Of a stretch of 9,391 bases of DNA, positions 6,340-9,391 are shown in pieces. The notes under the pieces are model-generated. The model worked only from the letters and a program-made list of their open reading frames with translations. It did no database searches and was not told where the DNA came from. The position numbers and the translations under genes are program-made. Origin of the DNA: CAYFJO01 sp964343305 (lineage in GTDB: Bacteria > Planctomycetota > Planctomycetia > Pirellulales > Pirellulaceae); contig CAYFJO010000427.1 of the NCBI GenBank assembly GCA_964343305.1, forward strand, positions 1 through 9,391, written 5' to 3'. How positions within the stretch are numbered: the stretch's first letter is position 1; each line of letters opens with the position of its first letter.

Positions 6340-8181
6340 CTACGGGAGCAAGAGCTGGTCGACGTAACGCGACGTGAAGTCCGGCTCCAGGTTCAATTCC
6401 ACAATCTCCATAAGGGCGCTCATGCGTTTGATTTCTTCGATCGCGCCCACGTCGAGCAAGGCCAGGTATGCGCCGGCCAACGACGTGTTGCCGACTACTT
6501 CGACTTGCGACCGTCGAAAGCCGGGCAGCAGGCCGCAGCCGATCAGGTTGTCGACATCCAAGTGAAAACCGAATCCGCCGGCCAGATACAGTGTCTCGAT
6601 GTTGGCGGCGGTCAAGTTGAAGCGGCTCAGCAGACAGACGATGCCCGCGGCAATTGCCGCTTTTGCCTGTAACAGGCTGGCGATGTCCAATTCGGTAATC
6701 ATGATCGGTTGCTTGCCACGAGCCGAACCGATGCGGAACGCGCGGCCGTGATCGTGTGGGCAGATCAGTTCGCTGTCAGACCATCCTTCGGTGATCCGTC
6801 CTCGCTGGTTGATCAGTCCCTGGCGGCGCGCTTCGGCAATGAAGTCCACATACCCCGTGCCGCACACACCGATCGGCTTTCCGCCGCCAATGACCTCGAT
6901 CTGTGGGTGTGTCGGGTCTGTGTCGAGATGGACGTGGCTGATCGCCCCCTTGCCGGCCCGGATTCCAAAGGCCATTCCACCGCCTTCGAAGGCTGGCCCG
7001 GCGGCCGTGGCGCAGCCGACCAAATGGCCCCCGTGCGTCAAAACAATCTCGCCGTTGGTCCCCACGTCCACCAACAGGCAAGGCTCCGAACGGTAAACCA
7101 TGCCGCTGGAAAACACGCCCGCCATAATGTCGGCGCCGACGTACGCAGCGGCTCCAGGCAGCAGATGCACCGCCGCGTTGGTTGCGAAACTCGCGCCCGG
7201 CAACTCGTCGAACCGCATCACGCGGTGGGCCAGAAAATCCGGTGTGAACGGCGCGCTGCCCATCGGGCTGGGGTCCACGCCCGCCAGCAAGTGCAGCATG
7301 GTCGTGTTGCCAGCCACGCAAACCGTGACGATTTGTTCCGCAGATGCTCCGCCTTCCGTCAGAACGTCATCGATCAGTGGTGCGAGGGTTTTTGCGAGCA
7401 CCGTCTGTTGCAGCTCCTGAACTTGGTCCTTGTCGTTCAGACAGAGGTTGATCCGCGTCAGGACGTTGTCGCCCAGAGGCACTTGGGCGTTCAGTGCCGA
7501 CGCCGTACTGACGACTTCACCGGATTCGAGATCGACCAGCATCACCACAACCGTGGTCGTCCCAATGTCGACCGCAACTCCGTAAACCTTCGAGGCCTCA
7601 GCAGTCTCGCACGAACGGAGCGCCCAGTGATCGCCGCGGTACTCCAGTGCGAGAACCAACTCGGATCCGTGCGACAAATCTGGCAGCTTCCAGTCCCCAT
7701 CGGCGCGCACGGGCAGCGTTTCCCCCAGCCGCCGGGACAAGACGCGGCAAGCCGCCTCAGCGAGTGGCATTTCACAGTCCAGCTCGGCCGAAGTGACCGT
7801 CACGCGTTGCCACAGCGGATCATGCGCCCGCGTGACGTTGTAGCGAAACGAAGTGATGACCTGCGGTTCGTGGCCTAACAGCGAGCGGACCGGAATCCGG
7901 ATCTCGGCACGGTGGTCCGCGGAGACTTCATGTTGGCACGCCCTCAAGGGCGAGGAAACGATTTTCGGCGAAACGACCGCTCCCGAAGCGGATTTGATGA
8001 GATTCCCCGCAAGAAACTCCACGAGACAGCCCTCACAAAGTCCCCGCCGGCCGCACCGCGTGTTGAGCGGCAAACCGGCACGGCGCAGCACTTCAGTGAG
8101 GTCGCGCGGTCCTTCCGGCTCTACCGTGACCGACCGCGCGCTTTGGCCAGAGTGAACGGTAACTGTCCCTGGGAGCGCCAT
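6340..8181 (-). CDS. RACo-like ASKHA protein: ATP-dependent reductive activator of corrinoid methyltransferases
   Basis: The product is 613 residues from the ATG at 8181. The N-terminal domain is a 2Fe-2S ferredoxin with ligands Cys43, Cys49, Cys52 and Cys82 (CGRRGLCEGC, then SPLRAC). A middle domain (about 90-195) leads to the ASKHA ATPase core: DIGTTT (205-210), AGNTTMLHLLAG (290-301), DVGTNGEI (372-379), AAGPAFEGGG (393-402), AGGFG (534-538) and GNTSLAGA (564-571). Length and order fit the full RACo family, which uses ATP and an electron from the Fe-S cluster to return inactive Co(II) corrinoid protein to Co(I). It is cytoplasmic. A TTG at 8193 would add four residues; neither start has a clear Shine-Dalgarno site. 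No corrinoid protein or intact methyltransferase is in the window, though fragments lie just upstream. G+C is high and all motifs look intact, so it is probably functional. Confidence 0.9.
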   Translation of the reverse strand: MALPGTVTVHSGQSARSVTVEPEGPRDLTEVLRRAGLPLNTRCGRRGLCEGCLVEFLAGNLIKSASGAVVSPKIVSSPLRACQHEVSADHRAEIRIPVRSLLGHEPQVITSFRYNVTRAHDPLWQRVTVTSAELDCEMPLAEAACRVLSRRLGETLPVRADGDWKLPDLSHGSELVLALEYRGDHWALRSCETAEASKVYGVAVDIGTTTVVVMLVDLESGEVVSTASALNAQVPLGDNVLTRINLCLNDKDQVQELQQTVLAKTLAPLIDDVLTEGGASAEQIVTVCVAGNTTMLHLLAGVDPSPMGSAPFTPDFLAHRVMRFDELPGASFATNAAVHLLPGAAAYVGADIMAGVFSSGMVYRSEPCLLVDVGTNGEIVLTHGGHLVGCATAAGPAFEGGGMAFGIRAGKGAISHVHLDTDPTHPQIEVIGGGKPIGVCGTGYVDFIAEARRQGLINQRGRITEGWSDSELICPHDHGRAFRIGSARGKQPIMITELDIASLLQAKAAIAAGIVCLLSRFNLTAANIETLYLAGGFGFHLDVDNLIGCGLLPGFRRSQVEVVGNTSLAGAYLALLDVGAIEEIKRMSALMEIVELNLEPDFTSRYVDQLLLP

Positions 8182-8208
8182 GGGGTCATTCAATCAAGGT
8201 GTGAACAG

Positions 8209-8240
8209 AGAACCCCAGTTTCTCCAAGAAACCAGGTTCT
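8209..8240. repeat. Two-tier hairpin in the leader of the RACo-like gene
   Basis: AGAACC (8209-8214) pairs with GGTTCT (8235-8240), and GTTTCT (8218-8223) with AGAAAC (8227-8232). The tiers are separated by a small CCA/CA internal loop and closed by a three-base loop. It lies 28-59 bases upstream of the ATG at 8181, so it would be in the transcript leader. GGTTTCTT/AAGAAACC motifs of this type look like a dispersed planctomycete repeat, which is inference; a regulatory role is unproven. Confidence 0.55.
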
Positions 8241-8251
8241 TAATCCGCAAA

Positions 8252-8365
8252 TTAGGACACCACCAGTTTATCATCGTTAGCGGTGCCGCTTCCAGGGATG
8301 CGTGGAATCTTCGGCAAGATGCGAACGATCTTGCTGTGAGGGTGTGACTGAGCGACTGGACCTAA
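8252..8365 (-). pseudogene. Possible 3' end of a lost gene upstream of RACo
   Basis: On the minus strand an open frame of 37 codons without a usable start ends at TAA (8252-8254), 71 bases before the RACo ATG and on the same strand. Its last residues (KIVRILPKIPRIPG ... NDDKLVVS) use plausible codons and look like a protein C-terminus. I do not recognise the family. It overlaps the plus-strand fragment that starts at 8344, so its own 5' part has been lost or it is a chance frame. Confidence 0.25.
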
Positions 8366-8418
8366 TCACCTGCGAAATCTTCTATCGCGAAATGTGCGCC
8401 GCCGTGGCTCGCTCGGGC
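8344..8418 (+). pseudogene. N-terminal fragment resembling a DUF1638 protein
   Basis: From a GTG at 8344 the frame reads VTERLD, then LITCEIFYREMCAAVARS. This strongly resembles the start of DUF1638 proteins as I recall them from planctomycetes (ISCEIFYREMC..VARS). DUF1638 proteins commonly occur beside RACo and corrinoid methyltransferases. After about 25 codons the family's continuation is absent and the frame turns to low-quality sequence, so only the 5' end remains. An in-frame ATG at 8302 would add a Cys/Ser/Arg-rich segment that does not look native. The family match is from memory. Confidence 0.45.
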
Positions 8419-8492
8419 AGGTTCCGCTGGACAACTACCAGGCTATGGTCAATGCGGTGGCCAAATACGGAAGCTACCCGATTCGCATTTGA
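8418..8492 (+). pseudogene. C-terminal fragment resembling a UroD-family (corrinoid) methyltransferase
   Basis: In the frame starting at 8418, offset from the DUF1638-like frame, 24 codons read QVPLDNYQAMVNAVAKYG, then SYPIRI and TGA (8490-8492). Third positions favour G/C. The pattern VP-x-(D/E)-N-x-x-AMV-x-AV-x-x-YG resembles the end of uroporphyrinogen-decarboxylase-fold proteins (DxPPEN...A). These include methyltransferases that transfer methyl groups to and from corrinoid proteins. Only the extreme C-terminus is left, directly abutting the DUF1638-like start, as expected after an internal deletion. The identification rests on a short motif. Confidence 0.33.
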
Positions 8493-8533
8493 GATCCCGG
8501 CCTAACGATTCCTATTATCATCGAGGTCCTACA

Positions 8534-8561
8534 CTGGCTTGCCAGCCGCAGAAGTAGCGGC
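8534..8561. repeat. Pair of adjoining small hairpins, REP-like
   Basis: CTGGC (8534-8538) and GCCAG (8541-8545) form a perfect stem with loop TT. GCCGC (8545-8549) and GCGGC (8557-8561) form the next stem, sharing one base. The ACTGGCTTGCCAG core resembles short palindromes scattered in planctomycete intergenic DNA, by my recollection. No gene is seen between 8493 and 8680. Confidence 0.45.
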
Positions 8562-8586
8562 AAATGTCCTCTTAGCGCGGCGAGCC

Positions 8587-8723
8587 TCAAATCCCAAATA
8601 GCAAGCAGCAAACGTCAAACAAATCCAAAACTTCAAATTCCAATGACCGAAACAACTTGCCAGCGATTCATTTTGAGTCCTTAGAATTTGTAATTTGTTT
8701 GGAGCTTGTTATTTGGAATTTGA
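8587..8723. repeat. AT-rich inverted repeat of the CAAATTCCAAAT type
   Basis: The left arm 8587-8613 and the reverse complement of the right arm 8697-8723 match at 23 of 27 positions; the right arm reads TCAAATTCCAAATAACAAG on the minus strand. Between the arms are further AAATTC/AAAT-rich words and a non-matching centre near 8641-8672. The base composition contrasts sharply with the G+C-rich genes. Such CAAATTCCAAAT tracts recur in intergenic DNA of several environmental bacterial genomes, as I recall. The right arm forms the 3' tail of the frameshifted gene at 8681-9050. Confidence 0.6.
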
Positions 8724-9050
8724 GATTTCGGATGCGTGTTGTCCATCTCGCCGATCCCGTGGCGATAGCCCCAGTCTTCGTGCAACACTTCCAGCCGGTC
8801 GACAATCGGCAGATACCAGAACAGCGGAGCGCCAGGCTTGAGGTAACCGCCGTAGTCGTACAGCCCGAACTGTTTGACGCCAGCGGCGCGGCGCTTCGAC
8901 ATCCTTTCGGAGAACTCGCTGTTGCCAAATCTCCCCGTGTACGTACCGACTCTTGACCTTGCTCCAGAGGTTCAAGCCGAAACGCCCAAAGTCGTTACCC
9001 AAGTTTCCTGGATCTGGATTGCCCTTATCAAGTTTCCGCCCCATGACCAT
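8681..9050 (-). pseudogene. Frameshifted gene of unknown family, truncated by an AT-rich repeat
   Basis: An ATG at 9050 (alternative 9044, after AGGA) opens a frame reading MGRKLDKGNPDPGNLGNDFG ... LNLWSKVKSRYVHGE. It loses protein character at about 8930, where the neighbouring frame takes over with FGNSEFSERMSKRRAAG, then KQFGLYDYGGYLKPG ... FWYLPIVDRLEVLHEDWGYR. Skipping one base (T at 8930 on the plus strand) joins them into 122 residues. Both parts have mostly G/C third positions, unlike the surrounding DNA, so this was a real gene. After residue 107 the reading runs into the AT-rich repeat, so the original C-terminus is lost. An in-frame TGA lies just upstream of 9050. It has no signal peptide or membrane segment. 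I do not recognise the family. A sequencing error at 8930 is the main alternative to true decay. Confidence 0.5.
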
Positions 9051-9391
9051 CCTAGGTCAGCAGAGGCTGTATTGGCGGGCATCAGCGATTCTCAAAATAG
9101 CGTCGTTTGTTGACGTGTCTCAGCGTTCACGGGTTATCGGGACCAATTGTCTGCACAGTGAACGCCAAAATTGCGTCGTTCGTGGACCGACGTAGGTTGG
9201 CGAGCACGTGAACCCGTCGGACTTGTGTGACAGAGGCCATGCCCGAATTCTGTGATTGCACTGTCTGGGAAGCCGAAATGCGTCCGCGTAGAATGACTTG
9301 CCAGGGCTACTAATATAAATCCAGAGTCAGATTGGATGTAATTGTCTAGCGTCTTATCCCCCAAGGGAAACTGGTAAGAATTACTGACGTA
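9051..9391. other. Right-end stretch with no recognisable gene
   Basis: Neither strand has a frame with convincing coding character. It holds the direct and inverted repeats at 9093-9187 and an AT-rich patch near 9310-9350 (TAATATAAAT). A promoter for the minus-strand gene at 9050 could lie here, but I cannot define it. Confidence 0.4.
9093..9187. repeat. Imperfect 22-bp direct repeat enclosing an 8-bp inverted repeat
   Basis: 9093-9114 and 9166-9187 match at 19 of 22 positions (CAAAAT, GCGTCGTT and GAC shared) with starts 73 bases apart. Between them GCGTTCAC (9123-9130) and GTGAACGC (9158-9165) are exact reverse complements, the second abutting the second direct repeat. It could be a binding-site cluster, an RNA structure or a mobile-element remnant. 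Confidence 0.45.

Noticed and set aside
6709..7878. A 389-codon plus-strand frame across the RACo gene
   Set aside because: It is antisense to a gene with all family motifs intact. Its His/Arg/Gln-rich product has no domain and is typical of the reverse strand of a G+C-rich gene.
1..9391. CRISPR arrays, tRNA or rRNA genes, intact insertion sequences
   Set aside because: No regularly spaced repeats, cloverleaf patterns, rRNA motifs or transposase frames were seen on either strand by eye.

Overview
The window looks like a chromosomal stretch from a planctomycete, probably of the Pirellula group. The evidence is a very large exported PQQ-type propeller protein with a methyltransferase-like segment in the middle, a secreted calcineurin-like phosphoesterase, a corrinoid-activating (RACo/ASKHA) protein, widely spaced genes, mostly weak Shine-Dalgarno sites, and many palindromic intergenic repeats. 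The taxonomic call is inferred from protein families and repeat style; there is no rRNA or other marker gene.

Layout. Positions 1-479 (minus) hold the first 159 codons of an exported, Ala/Lys/Glu-rich coiled-coil protein that runs off the left edge. A gene-free stretch (480-1035) follows, with a 7-bp inverted repeat upstream of that gene. Positions 1036-2004 (minus) encode a secreted metallophosphoesterase with an excellent AGGAGG site. A 440-base non-coding stretch precedes a DsbB-family membrane oxidoreductase (2445-3047, plus) with an unusual cysteine layout. A strong 27-bp-stem hairpin (3253-3315) lies just before the 973-codon propeller protein (3341-6262, plus). This gene converges on the RACo-like gene (6340-8181, minus) across a 77-base gap with an imperfect hairpin.

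The right end, from 8182 to 9391, is a degraded zone. It holds a hairpin in the RACo leader, a minus-strand open 3' end, a fragment resembling the start of DUF1638 joined out of frame to a fragment resembling the end of a uroporphyrinogen-decarboxylase-family methyltransferase, REP-like hairpins, an AT-rich CAAATTCCAAAT-type inverted repeat, and a frameshifted gene of unknown family whose 3' end runs into that repeat. The last 340 bases hold an imperfect direct repeat around an inverted repeat.

How the genes relate. No intact multi-gene operon is visible; genes are mostly single units on alternating strands. The only functional link I can support is at the right end. RACo proteins reactivate corrinoid methyltransferases, and DUF1638 and UroD-family proteins are, to my knowledge, their usual neighbours, so 8182-8492 may be the scar of a corrinoid methyl-transfer locus from which only the activator survived intact. 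Four of the five intact or edge-cut proteins are predicted to be exported or in the membrane. I see no CRISPR array, tRNA, rRNA or intact mobile element.
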